A stretch of 64,000 nt of DNA from Serripes groenlandicus. Taxonomy: Eukaryota; Mollusca; Bivalvia; Cardiida; Cardiidae. The stretch lies in contig JASEVX010000010.1 in the NCBI GenBank assembly GCA_031761405.1, forward strand, positions 14,565,800 to 14,629,799. The letters run 5' to 3'. The notes under the pieces are model-generated. The model searched no databases, had not been told where the DNA came from, and worked only from the letters and a program-made list of their open reading frames with translations. Position numbers and translations under genes: made by a program. Below, piece by piece: positions 32,070 to 44,275 of this stretch; positions within the stretch are counted from its first letter, which is position 1; every line of letters starts with the position of its first letter.

Positions 32070-34393
32070 CCTCTGACATTTGGTATGTAGCATCATCATA
32101 TAGTGGACCTCTACCTAGATTGTTCAAATTTTAGCTCTGGGGTCAAAATTGATCCCTCCCAAGGGGTCACTTGTTTTACATAGACTCATATAGGGAAAAA
32201 ACTTAAAACATGTTCTAAGATTCTTATTGGACCCTCTTACCCTATGTTGTTGGTTACTCACTGAGACGATTCTTTTGAGTACCCACATCATAGGGTTTGG
32301 TTGGATATTATGAGTAAAAGATATGTATACTGCTCCTTATCTGTAGCTTTGTTTTATCATTTAATTTCAGCCTTGGGGACAATTCGGCACAGATCACATC
32401 TGTGTCGATGTTTTGGAACTCAAAAAAAAGGGGATCACATTTCATATCTTAAAGAGGAAATCCACTGCGTCCACATGGTCAATATGTATGGTGAGGTTAT
32501 CATCCCTCAATTGGATAAAGCTTTATCCCAAAAAGTAACTAAACTGTTGGACAGCCTCAGTCCGTTGAGGGAGATGAGACGAAGTGGAGGAGTAAAAGAT
32601 CCCGAGGCATGGGCACTTCCCAGACAAGGTAGGCCTCGGGCCTTTTTCCATAGATCCCACAAGTCCAATTATCGGACCCATTCCCAAATATACATCTTTT
32701 TTCCAATTTTAATGAAATGATTCCCAATCAAAAGTACCTACTAAAAATCTTCAACTTAATTTGACTGCATTTCTATCACGGAAACGAATCGACACCGGAA
32801 CCCTGTTACGTTATTCAGCTTGTAACAATTTGTTCAGTGACCATAAGCAATTGAATGATTCTTGACATCAATCCTTCATGTCGCTTACAACTAAAAAGTA
32901 GTTGTAAACCAGGGCCGTATTCACAATGAATGAATGAATGAATGAATGAATGGTGTTTTAAGGCCCGTCGACAACTAAGGTCATTTTGGGCGCTTAACCG
33001 TATTCACAAAGCTCCTAAAGAAATTCACAAGATTCCTTAAATCGGTCCATTTTCCCTTAAAAGTTAAGGAGCACTGTATCATGCTATAACTTTTCCCTTG
33101 AAGTTGAGGAAAATCTTAAATGGCATATTCTCAAAATCAAATGACAGCCTTCTTGTCTCTGAAAATAATCAAAACGTTTTTACAGACTTTTATATGGATA
33201 ACTTATGAATTGAATAAGGGTGAAATGAAACGGCCTCTTTCTATAACCAACATCTCTGTCAATGGTATTGATTAGTCCTAGGTTTTGACTTACCAATATA
33301 CATACATGTACATTACATTGGTATCTGGATTGAATTTATTCGTTAATTTTTAATATTCGAGCATTCTATCTGACAACAGATGTTGTTTGTCAAAGCCATA
33401 CTTTAACAACTTCCAGGATGCTCCCATGACTATGGAAGATCCGGATCAGACTCTAAGTAGGTGCAGGCTGATCTGGATCTTCACTTGTGGCAAGTTTCAA
33501 AGGTTGGTGTTCATGTGACATGGCCTTTCGCAAGCCGATAGTCTAGATAAGGAGCAAAACGGTCTTTAGCGAAAATATCTTTCTTACTACCAAACCAAAT
33601 ATACTGTCAATGAGGTTGTTCTTTTGAGTACCTGTAATATTCCTTTACACAACAACGCTGTCGAATTTGGCATATATATCATCATACGACAATCCTTATG
33701 ACAAAAAGATGTGCAGGTCATAAACATCTCGTTAATATTCATGAAGTTTGCATAACCTTTCAGATCAAAGAATTAGCTAGCTTCCGGAAGTTGTTGCAAG
33801 GTTGTAGGACAATCCTACGCAAAAATATAGTGCCAAAAGTTGGACGCTAAATAGTTCAGAATTCAAACATTTCATCATTATGCATTCAGGACCATGACCA
33901 CTTTGCATCAAGCGCCTCCTTTATGCCAGACAAAAAAGCTGCCAGCAGAAAGACCCTGGACTCAAGTAAAGTACTAGATGAACCTGTTTCAACAGTATAC
34001 AAGACATTCGAGGAAAGAAAATCCAGATAATTAATATTTCAGTCTAAGTTTTCAAAATTACGGCCCAAAAATGTACAAACAACACGCCATAAAAGGTTAA
34101 AAATTAAAAAGAGATGCCCTGAATAAGTCTTCATGAATTGATTAGTCTCACTCTTTGTGCTAAATCGGAAGGTGCCGACTATCATTCTATGGAATGCATT
34201 CAGAGAGAATGTAAAGAATGTGGCTTGGAGCTTTTAGAAACACATTTTGACCAGCTTATAAATGCATCCATCAATGACACTGGTCACAGCGAAAGACCCT
34301 CCTTCAAACTGCAACCAGTGTCAAAGAAGTGGTTAATGCAATTAAAAAGGATTGCGGTTATCTGCTTTTAAATGCTAGTTGGCAGAAAAATTG
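32070..34393 (+). repeat. 2.26 kb tandem block, copy 2, with retroposon insertion
   Basis: Near-identical to copy 1 but 2,324 bp long: an 18 bp in-frame deletion in exon A (near 32,437; the ORF is 139 residues) and an 83 bp gain at 32,926-33,008 made of a 72 bp insert plus an 11 bp target duplication. Exon B carries the same altered 3' end as copies 1 and 3. Confidence 0.85.
32926..32997 (-). mobile_element. 72 bp 3'-end retroposon fragment with 11 bp target duplication
   Basis: CCGTATTCACA occurs at 32,915-32,925 and again at 32,998-33,008, once in the other three copies. On the minus strand the insert reads TTAAGCGCCC...GGGCCTTAAAACACC followed by (ATTC)n, the look of a SINE/LINE 3' end with a tetranucleotide tail. 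Confidence 0.8.
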
Positions 34394-36651
34394 CCTCAGA
34401 CATTTGGTATGTAGCATCATCATATAGTGGACCTCTACCTAGATTGTTCAAATTTTAGCTCTGGGGTCAAAATTGATCCCTCCCAAGGGGTCACTTGTTT
34501 TACATAGACTCATATAGGGAAAAAACTTAAAACATGTTCTAAGATTCTTATTGGACCCTCTTACCCTATGTTGTTGGTTACTCACTGAGACGATTCTTTT
34601 GAGTACCCACATCATAGGGTTTGGTTGGATATTATGAGTAAAAGATATGTATACTGCTCCTTATCTGTAGCTTTGTTTTATCATTTAATTTCAGCCTTGG
34701 GGACAATTCGGCACAGATCACATCTGTGTCGATGTTTTGGAACTCAAAAAAAAGGGGATCACATTTTATCTTCGAAAAGATATCATATCTTAAAGAGGAA
34801 ATCCACTGCGTCCACATGGTCAATATGTATGGTGAGGTTATCATCCCTCAATTGGATAAAGCTTTATCCCAAAAAGTAACTAAACTGTTGGACAGCCTCA
34901 GTCCGTTGAGGGAGATGAGACGAAGTGGAGGAGTAAAAGATCCCGAGGCATGGGCACTTCCCAGACAAGGTAGGCCTCGGGCCTTTTTCCATAGATCCCA
35001 CAAGTCCAATTATCGGACCCATTCCCAAATATACATCTTTTTTCCAATTTTAATGAAATGATTCCCAATCAAAAGTACCTACTAAAAATCTTCAACTTAA
35101 TTTGACTGCATTTCTATCACGGAAACGAATCGACACCGGAACCCTGTTACGTTATTCAGCTTGTAACAATTTGTTCAGTGACCATAAGCAATTGAATGAT
35201 TCTTGACATCAATCCTTCATGTCGCTTACAACTAAAAAGTAGTTGTAAACCAGGGCCGTATTCACAAAGCTCCTAAAGAAATTCACAAGATTTCTTAAAT
35301 CGGTCCATTTTCCCTTAAAAGTTAAGGAGCACTGTATCATGCTATAACTTTTCCCTTGAAGTTGAGGAAAATCTTAAATGGCATATTCTCAAAATCAAAT
35401 GACAGCCTTCTTGTCTCTGAAAATAATCAAAACGTTTTTACAGACTTTTATATGGATAACTTATGAATTGAATAAGGGTGAAATGAAACGGCCTCTTTCT
35501 ATAACCAACATCTCTGTCAATGGTATTGATTAGTCCTAGGTTTTGACTTACCAATATACATACATGTACATTACATTGGTATCTGGATTGAATTTATTCG
35601 TTAATTTTTAATATTCGAGCATTCTATCTGACAACAGATGTTGTTTGTCAAAGCCATACTTTAACAACTTCCAGGATGCTCCCATGACTATGGAAGATCC
35701 GGATCAGACTCTAAGTAGGTGCAGGCTGATCTGGATCTTCACTTGTGGCAAGTTTCAAAGGTTGGTGTTCATGTGACATGGCCTTTCGCAAGCCGATAGT
35801 CTAGATAAGGAGCAAAACGGTCTTTAGCGAAAATATCTTTCTTACTACCAAACCAAATATACTGTCAATGAGGTTGTTCTTTTGAGTACCTGTAATATTC
35901 CTTTACACAACAACGCTGTCGAATTTGGCATATATATCATCATACGACAATCCTTATGACAAAAAGATGTGCAGGTCATAAACATCTCGTTAATATTCAT
36001 GAAGTTTGCATAACCTTTCAGATCAAAGAATTAGCTAGCTTCCGGAAGTTGTTGCAAGGTTGTAGGACAATCCTACGCAAAAATATAGTGCCAAAAGTTG
36101 GACGCTAAATAGTTCAGAATTCAAACATTTCATCATTATGCATTCAGGACCATGACCACTTTGCATCAAGCGCCTCCTTTATGCCAGACAAAAAAGCTGC
36201 CAGCAGAAAGACCCTGGACTCAAGTAAAGTACTAGATGAACCTGTTTCAACAGTATACAAGACATTCAAGGAAAGAAAATCCAGATAATTAATATTTCAG
36301 TCTAAGTTTTCAAAATTACGGCCCAAAAATGTACAAACAACACGCCATAAAAGGTTAAAAATTAAAAAGAGATGCCCTGAATAAGTCTTCATGAATTGAT
36401 TAGTCTCACTCTTTGTGCTAAATCGGAAGGTGCCGACTATCATTCTATGGAATGCATTCAGAGAGAATGTAAAGAATGTGGCTTGGAGCTTTTAGAAACA
36501 CATTTTGACCAGCTTATAAATGCATCCATCAATGACACTGGTCACAGCGAAAGACCCTCCTTCAAACTGCAACCAGTGTCAAAGAAGTGGTTAATGCAAT
36601 TAAAAAGGATTGCGGTTATCTGCTTTTAAATGCTAGTTGGCAGAAAAATTG
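34394..36651 (+). repeat. 2.26 kb tandem block, copy 3
   Basis: 2,258 bp. Exon A is shifted near 34,745 by a shorter A-run relative to copy 1, splitting it into 84- and 111-residue frames. Exon B ends as in copies 1 and 2. Otherwise differences from copies 1 and 4 are a handful of substitutions (for example CTCAGAC for CTCTGAC at the start). Confidence 0.85.
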
Positions 36652-38950
36652 CCTCTGACATTTGGTATGTAGCATCATCATATAGTGGACCTCTACCTAG
36701 ATTGTTCAAATTTTAGCTCTGGGGTCAAAATTGATCCCTCCCAAGGGGTCACTTGTTTTACATAGACTCATATAGGGAAAAAACTTAAAACATGTTCTAA
36801 GATTCTTATTGGACCCTCTTACCCTATGTTGTTGGTTACTCACTGAGACGATTCTTTTGAGTACCCACATCATAGGGTTTGGTTGGATATTATGAGTAAA
36901 AGATATGTATACTGCTCCTTATCTGTAGCTTTGTTTTATCATTTAATTTCAGCCTTGGGGACAATTCGGCACAGATCACATCTGTGTCGATGTTTTGGAA
37001 CTCAAAAAAAAGGGGATCACATTTTATCTTCGAAAAGATATCATATCTTAAAGAGGAAATCCACTGCGTCCACATGGTCAATATGTATGGTGAGGTTATC
37101 ATCCCTCAATTGGATAAAGCTTTATCCCAAAAAGTAACTAAACTGTTGGACAGCCTCAGTCCGTTGAGGGAGATGAGACGAAGTGGAGGAGTAAAAGATC
37201 CCGAGGCATGGGCACTTCCCAGACAAGGTAGGCCTCGGGCCTTTTTCCATAGATCCCACAAGTCCAATTATCGGACCCATTCCCAAATATACATCTTTTT
37301 TCCAATTTTAATGAAATGATTCCCAATCAAAAGTACCTACTAAAAATCTTCAACTTAATTTGACTGCATTTCTATCACGGAAACGAATCGACACCGGAAC
37401 CCTGTTACGTTATTCAGCTTGTAACAATTTGTTCAGTGACCATAAGCAATTGAATGATTCTTGACATCAATCCTTCATGTCGCTTACAACTAAAAAGTAG
37501 TTGTAAACCAGGGCCGTATTCACAAAGCTCCTAAAGAAATTCACAAGATTTCTTAAATCGGTCCATTTTCCCTTAAAAGTTAAGGAGCACTGTATCATGC
37601 TATAACTTTTCCCTTGAAGTTGAGGAAAATCTTAAATGGCATATTCTCAAAATCAAATGACAGCCTTCTTGTCTCTGAAAATAATCAAAACGTTTTTACA
37701 GACTTTTATATGGATAACTTATGAATTGAATAAGGGTGAAATGAAACGGCCTCTTTCTATAACCAACATCTCTGTCAATGGTATTGATTAGTCCTAGGTT
37801 TTGACTTACCAATATACATACATGTACATTACATTGGTATCTGGATTGAATTTATTCGTTAATTTTTAATATTCGAGCATTCTATCTGACAACAGATGTT
37901 GTTTGTCAAAGCCATACTTTAACAACTTCCAGGATGCTCCCATGACTATGGAAGATCCGGATCAGACTCTAAGTAGGTGCAGGCTGATCTGGATCTTCAC
38001 TTGTGGCAAGTTTCAAAGGTTGGTGTTCATGTGACATGGCCTTTCGCAAGCCGATAGTCTAGATAAGGAGCAAAACGGTCTTTAGCGAAAATATCTTTCT
38101 TACTACCAAACCAAATATACTGTCAATGAGGTTGTTCTTTTGAGTACCTGTAATATTCCTTTACACAACAACGCTGTCGAATTTGGCATATATATCATCA
38201 TACGACAATCCTTATGACAAAAAGATGTGCAGGTCATAAACATCTCGTTAATATTCATGAAGTTTGCATAACCTTTCAGATCAAAGAATTAGCTAGCTTC
38301 CGGAAGTTGTTGCAAGGTTGTAGGACAATCCTACGCAAAAATATAGTGCCAAAAGTTGGACGCTAAATAGTTCAGAATTCAAACATTTCATCATTATGCA
38401 TTCAGGACCATGACCACTTTGCATCAAGCGCCTCCTTTATGCCAGACAAAAAAGCTGCCAGCAGAAAGACCCTGACTCAAGTAAAGTACTAGATGAACCT
38501 GTTTCAACAGTATACAAGACATTCAAGGAAAGAAAATCCAGATAATTAATATTTCACAGTCTAAGTTTTCAAAATTACGGCCTAAAAATGTACAAACAAC
38601 ACACCATAAAAGGTTAAAAATTAAAAAGAGATGCCCTGAATAAGTCTTCATGAATTGATTAGTCTCACTCTTTGTGCTAAATCGGAAGGTGCCGACTATC
38701 ATTCTATGGAATGCATTCAGAGAGAATGTAAAGAATGTGGCTTGGAGCTTTTAGAAACACATTTTGACCAGCTTATAAATGCATCCATCAATGACACTGG
38801 TCATGGAGTTATTGGGCTTCAGTCGAATATTGCCAACCTGGCAAAAAGTCCACACAGCGAAACCAGTGTCAAAGAAGTGGTTAATGCAATTAAAAAGGAC
38901 TGCGGTACTCTGCCTAGTCACCTTTTAAATGCTAGTTGGCCGAAAAATTG
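36652..38950 (+). repeat. 2.26 kb tandem block, copy 4, with ancestral 3' end
   Basis: Matches copy 3 in exon A, including the shorter A-run. It differs from copies 1-3 at the end of exon B: after NDTGH it continues into GVIGLQSNIANLAKSP and PSHLLNASWPKNC instead of the shortened version. The similarity to the unit stops after GAAAAATTG (38,950), where copies 1-3 jump to CCTCTGACATTTGG. Confidence 0.85.
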
Positions 38951-39890
38951 TTTCGATACATTATCAAAGCAAGTTCCAGCGAATTCGGTATTAATGCATC
39001 TGGATTTCTCTGAAAACTATGCTACATTCTTTCAACAAGAAATAAGCTCAGCACACTGGATGAAAAATCTCATAATAGTCCATCCAAATGTGGTTTATTA
39101 TAATTGTCCTGAATGTGGGGAATCTACACATCCTGTAATGGATGTCCTGGTTTTTTCTGTCGGATGACACCAAACATAACCACCATGCTGTACAGAACTT
39201 CATTCAGACAGCCACCAGGTTTCTCAAAGAAGATAAGGCTATCTCATGTGATGTTATGTACGAGTTTACTGATGGATGTTCCTCTCAATACAAGTCTCGT
39301 GGCCCATTAATTGATATAAGCTTTGGATACAGCGACTTTGGAGTGAGGAGGAAACGGTTCTTCTTTGGATCATGTCATGGCAAGGGACCCTGTGATGCGG
39401 CAGGTTGAGTTGTAAAATCAGCAGCTCGCATGGCAGTAATACGTCGACAAGCCATCATAACTGATGCCAAATGCATGTATTCATGCCTGAAAACAAAACA
39501 TACCCGGAAACCCAAACTATTAAACATATGCAACGACAGCAGACGGGAATTTATTTTGGAGGAAAACATATATCGTGATCGACCAGAAAGGAGCATCAAA
39601 GCCAGTGTCAATGGGACAAGGAAACTGCATGCAGTGCGAGGTATGACACCTGGTGTGATTTGTACCAGACTCTTGGATGTGTTTGCCAAAGTTGCTTCAT
39701 TGGAGAGGATAACTGTTGTAATGATACCTATACTGCTGCCTGGAAAGTGCAACCTCTCAACCTGCAGATACCCCAGGTGCAAAGAACATTGAGGCAAGCA
39801 AGGGGAGCACGACAAGGTCCAAGAGTTGTCAGACGTGGCCAAAGAAAATCTCGGCGAGGCCATAACGTTGAAAATATGTCGTCTATAGAG
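38406..39890 (+). pseudogene. Transposon-derived DDE-like gene (LDFSENY / FTDGCSSQYK / HGKG type), broken
   Basis: From the exon B acceptor in copy 4, reading goes through KLRPKNVQ, CxxC-type segments (ECIQRECKECG), VLMHLDFSENYATFFQQE and AHWMKNL. A frameshift in a T-run near 39,150 leads to SDDTKHNHHAV, FTDGCSSQYKSRGPLIDIS and FFFGSCHGKGPCDAAG, then an in-frame TGA (39,406). KSAARMAVIRRQ and a C-terminal Cys segment (CVCQSCFIGEDNCCND) follow. The Asp of LDFSENY, the Asp of FTDG and the HGKG..D region look like a DDE-type nuclease core. I recall this as a widespread unannotated metazoan family with variants reading FSDGAASQFKN. Upstream exons (A and more) lie in the tandem block. The damage makes it a pseudogene unless the indels are assembly errors. 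Confidence 0.65.
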
Positions 39891-39913
39891 GTACTCTGGG
39901 AAAACATGATTTC

Positions 39914-40590
39914 TTGCAAATCATTCGAGATTTTACAGCAACTTCTGGTAAAAAGAGTCTTCCTGACATGCCAGATGTATCGTTTGTTTCCCACAGGAGA
40001 ACGATTGACGAAAGTGCTCTTGCCATGGTACCAGAAGAACTACAGAACTCGGGTCATTTTCCTTCCACTGTATTTGGCGATGAAAACTGCTTGCCAAAGT
40101 GTGCAAGTCTTCTTGTGTATGGCCATGAAGATAACCACTTTGAAATGAGAGCACGTATTATTGCTGAGCCGGTCAAACATGAAACATTTACCTGGATAAC
40201 AGGTTCTTGACTGCAGGTTCGGACGCAAACGCTCATAGCAATATTGTTAAACAGTTTGCAATGTTTTCAGAGCATTTTACCGCTGAAAGGTTGACGAATA
40301 TTGCTGTGCAGAGAATATTTCGTGCAGAAGTACTTGGTCTCTGTAGTAGTGGAGTTTGCATGAGCATATCGCAGATTGCACCCATACTTGAAAGAGATGT
40401 TTTTTTAGTTTACCCTGTTTATGGTAATAAAACGGTGAGGAATAATTTAAACTGAAGATTCATTCCATTTCACTGTAATAGATTGGAGGGGCTGGGCAAC
40501 CAAATCTATATTATGTGGAGTAATATTAATAGCACGAATTTTCCAGAAAAAGATTGGCGGCTAAATCTTTGTTTCACTTTTGAAGACATG
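39914..40590 (+). pseudogene. Vertnin/OTU-like domain fragment
   Basis: Reading includes SFVSHRRTIDESALAMVP and FGDENCLPKCASLLVYG (the Cys of NCL is the expected OTU-like nucleophile position). After EDNHFEMRARIIAEPV, a frameshift near 40,185 leads to YLDNRFLTAGSDANAHS, AMFSEHFTAERLTNIAVQRIF and GVCMSISQIA, followed by degraded IYIMWSN and KDWR. This order matches vertnin/OTU-like domains found in mobile-element proteins of molluscs and fish, from memory. A Gln/Glu-rich tail (TQQDAEIEEQNSQQDAEIKE, itself a short duplication) follows to about 40,690. It directly follows the DDE-like gene; whether the two were one gene cannot be decided. Confidence 0.6.
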
Positions 40591-40689
40591 CTCTAATGTG
40601 AACACTCAACAGGATGCTGAAATTGAAGAGCAGAACTCACAACAAGATGCTGAAATTAAAGAATATATTGATGATGACACTCTTTACTC

Positions 40690-41720
40690 CTTATCATATC
40701 CCATGTCTTTTTGACGGATGATCTAGAATTTAATCTAGAAACATACCGTCGCCAAGACGCCCATTTACTTTGTTTGATAGTTTTGCGAGCTTTTGCGCGA
40801 GCAATTTTAAATTTAACATGGTTTGCCTGGGTTGGTCTCAGGTTAAACTGTCTTAGTTTCGATTTCCTATAGCCTTTCTGCAATCTTCATCGAACCAAGG
40901 ATTTTGAAGGTGCTTTGGATTCGTCGAAGTTCTCGGAATTGCCTCTTTAGCAGCCTGATGAATTAAGGAAGTGAATAACTGAGTTGGATCATCACAATCC
41001 AAAAAAGTATCCAGAGTGACAGACTGCTCACATCGCATCTGGTATAAATTCCAGTTCGCTTTATGGAGCTTCCATCGACTTGGACGCCCCTGGACAAAAG
41101 GTCTAGGTCCAGTGATAGAGATTGGAAAATGGTCACTTCCATGAAGGTCAGCGTCCACCTTCCATTTGAAATCTAAAAATAAATGGTTAAATCAAGTGAT
41201 GAATAGTATGTGTGAGGTGAATCATTTAAAATACAAAGTTCATTTTTAAAGATAAAATCTTCCAGTTGACGACCTTTTGGTTTAGTTTCAGAACATCCCC
41301 AGAAAGTATTATGACAATTAAAATCGCCAGTTAACATAAAAGGTTTGAGAAGTTGAGCAATAAGCTCTTGAAGTTTGTTTTGATCTAGGCATATACTCGG
41401 TGGAAGATAAACTGAACATAAGGTTAGTGTTTTATTAAGACAAATACTCACGGCAGTTGCCTGTAAAGTTGTATTAATGTTTATTGCTCTATGTGGAATG
41501 GAGTTATTTACAATAATCGTAACTCCCCCACAAGCTCTGTCACTTTCATGAAAAATGTTATGGTATGAAGAATGATATTTAAGAGACAAATTGTCGGTAT
41601 CTCTAAGGAATGTTTCCTGTAAGCATATTGCTACCGGTCGATATTCATTAATAAGTAAAAGTTAGTTCCTCAAAATTAGCTTTAATGCCTCGGCAATTCC
41701 ATTGTAATATTGAGTTAAGT
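40690..41720 (-). pseudogene. LINE ORF2 5' part: endonuclease domain, reverse transcriptase absent
   Basis: On the minus strand: ILQWNCRGIKANFEEL, VAICLQETFL, GGVTIIVNNSIPHR, LCSVYLPPS, FMLTGDFNCHNTFWGC, then after a frameshift near 41,165 DADLHGSDHFPISI. These are the exonuclease/endonuclease/phosphatase motifs of Jockey-like LINEs, with the catalytic GDFN..H..WG and SDHFPI present. The region continues through WFDEDCRKAIGNRN and the linker that normally leads to RT, then stops at about 40,690 before any RT motif. The element is therefore cut off at its 3' side, unusual for LINEs, which are usually 5' truncated. Confidence 0.8.
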
Positions 41721-41794
41721 CAATGTTATAAAAATAAAAATAAATAAAAACAGATATAAACGTTTGGAAAATTGCATTTGCATATTTTATTGAT

Positions 41795-43089
41795 TTAAGA
41801 TGTTGACATGACATTATTTTCAGAGGTCACTTCCAATGCATTTTCAAGAGCAAGACGTTTTTGTTCTCTCATCTCTTCTCGTTTGGCCACCTCAGGGCAT
41901 AGCTCCAGGTGTTCTTGCCAATTTTTCTCTTCTTCGCGATCAAACACAGACAATCAAATTTGTTGGACAGAGTGAGGCCCCCCCAGAAGAAGATGACTCT
42001 AGTGAAGAAACCGTTGGATTATTCGTCGGTTTATTAACTGAAGAAGTGGTATGATATTTGTTTGATATTTTAGATGATTTTTTAATTCGGGGTTCAGATG
42101 TAGATTGTTTAGGAGATTTTTTTTTTTTGGAGATGGTTTTAATTCTTTAGGTGTTCCTGTTCTAATAAAAATACGTGTTTGTACTGGTATTGTGCGTGTT
42201 TGCACAGAGGTTTTGTCAGGTATGCTAGCATCTACTGTTTTTATTGGTACCTGCTCAGATGTTTGAGAATTTATTTTCTTTTGGATGGCATTTACAATTT
42301 CTGGACAGTTTGGAGAGTTATTCAAGGATAATTTTACAAGTAGTACATGATTCTGTACTCTTGCTAACTGCAGCATAGGTTGGTTTATTTGGATCAGGGA
42401 ATAATGCATCAACGATTTTACGGGCTTCAGGGAAAGAAATATTTTGAAGGGTCTTAACTTTTTGAATTTCCATTTCTTTTTTCCATTTTGGACAGGATCT
42501 TGAATAAGATGGGTGGTTACCTTGGCAATTTGCACATTTGAAGGTTCATCAGTCAGCGCTTACATGATTGTTTTCTGAACAGTTTCCACAAATTTCTTCT
42601 CCGTTACAATTTTTAATGTGGTGGCCAAACATCTGACATTTAAAGCACCGCAGAGGAATATATGGATCTACTTGAATTTTTTCAAAGCCTATTCTAATAT
42701 GTTTTGGCAGTGTAGAAGAGGAAAATGTAAGTATGTATGTGTTTGTGTTTTGAAGTATTCCGATTTTCTTTACTTTGATTCTGTGCACATCAATAATTCC
42801 CTGATCCTTTATGTTTAACTTTATGTCTTCTTCATCTGTACAGAAAGCAAGGTCTCTGTTTCGGATGATGCCTTTAGAATTTCTAAGTTTTTTAACAGAT
42901 TTTGGTGTTCCAAGAATGCTCTGAATTTGTTTTTCAATAATAAATGGTGAAAGTTTACAAATATATTGGTTTTCATCATTTGATTTAATAATTAAGAATG
43001 GACTGAAAAGGTGGTGAATATGCACTAAGAGGAGGTTCGTCGTCTGAATCATCAGAAAGGAAACGCTTGGCCTTTTTGTTTGATGCCAT
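41795..43089 (-). pseudogene. LINE ORF1 (gag-like, zinc knuckle)
   Basis: Starts MASNKKAKRFLSDDSDDEPP at 43,089. A frameshift near 43,010 follows, then open reading through YICKLSPFIIEKQIQSILG, VHRIKVKKIGILQNTNTYI and RCFKCQMFGHHIKNC (CCHC-type knuckle: CxxCxxxGHxxxxC) plus CGNC...NH. A stop/frameshift near 42,545 is followed by CANCQGNHPSYSRSCPKWK-type reading and a C-terminus rich in K and E (EEEKNWQEHLELC, KREEMREQKRLALENALE) ending at 41,795. The order ORF1 then ORF2, 75 bp apart, fits a Jockey-like LINE. Upstream sequence to about 43,260 is probably its 5' UTR. Confidence 0.75.
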
Positions 43090-43687
43090 GTTTTAGATTT
43101 GATATTTCATCGACTGAGGCCTCCACCCGCCTCGGAGCCCAACATGGGGATACACTTCGGGACACTCCCGCGAAGTATAACAGAGATACACCGTCGATAT
43201 ACTCGCATGAAAGAGCTAGATCAAGCAACAACACTCCATAAATAAAACCAACCAAGCATGGAATTAAGTAAGGTTGATGATGTTGTTAATCAAACACAAA
43301 GCTTTCACCCGATTGACCCTGAAGCCACTACCTTCTGATATACCCTGCTTCAAATGTAAACGGTTACATATATTTATGAGATATCACCTTTAGTATAAGG
43401 TTAACATTACTAGAAAGATAACAATCAAATAAAGGGTGTATCAGGGCTAAACATGACCAGCCGATTGATCAGGGTGGGTCGTCCTGACCTCCCGTTTAAC
43501 TCAACTCAAGGCCAAAGCAGTGTATTGCTTACTCAGAGTTTAAAATTGCCATACTCCGAGCCTAATCAACTACAAGGATCCCGTAATCAGGCGACACGGG
43601 TTGCAGCTCACGGCAAACGAGCAGTCACAGTTGTGGATTTATACCACACTGTAGTGCGACAGCTGGGCTATTTCTAACCCCCCGCGG
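43090..43687. other. LINE 5' UTR region and unassigned sequence
   Basis: Up to about 43,260 the minus strand likely holds the LINE leader. Beyond that a GC-richer stretch (43,440-43,680, including GGCGACACGGGTTGCAGC) shows no similarity I know. A 75-residue plus-strand ORF there has no recognisable motif. Confidence 0.35.
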
Positions 43688-43699
43688 GGGTCAAAAAAG

Positions 43700-44112
43700 T
43701 GAGGTGGTACGAAAAACTTAACCAAAATTCTAAGTGGAAAAAGGGCCATAATTCTAACAGAAACATGGACAGAGTTATGTACTCTTGTCTGTTGATGGAG
43801 GTTATGATGGTGAATAAGTGTTGTAATTTTCAAAGCAATATCTGTAATGGTTTTGACAAAAATTGGAATTGGTACAAACAAAAATAACCAAAATTCTGAG
43901 TAAAAAAGGGCCACAATTCTTACAAAACCCTTGACAGAGTTATGTACCCTTGTCTATTGGAGGTAATGATGGTGAATAAGTGTTGTAAGTTTCAAAGCAA
44001 TATCTGTAATGGTTTTGACAAAAACGTGAATTGGTACAAAAACCTTAACAAAGGTGTGACACCAACGCCGGGGCGAGTAGTATAGCTAGCCTTTTCTTCG
44101 AAAAGTCGAGCT
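43700..44112 (-). mobile_element. HINE/pearl-like element (family E), truncated copy
   Basis: On plus it contains two to three family E monomers and ends GCTAGCCTTTTCTTCGAAAAGTCGAGCT, identical to the 5' end (minus sense) of the complete copy at 20,254-21,426. The side carrying the hairpin and TTGTT end is absent. Confidence 0.75.
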
Positions 44113-44275
44113 AAAAAGCAACCATCACTACCAATTGCCTTAAAATCAATAGGATATTATAAAATACCCACTCCACTAAAAAAAGTGTAATTTAGATTGA
44201 ACATTTTGGAATCAAGGGTCGCGAAAATACATTACAATTACAAAAGTTTGCATATAAACATGTGCCGATAATTCC

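Noticed and set aside
39375..40236. Minus-strand ORFs of 60-162 residues
   Set aside because: Antisense of the DDE-like and vertnin-like coding region, which has recognisable motifs on plus.
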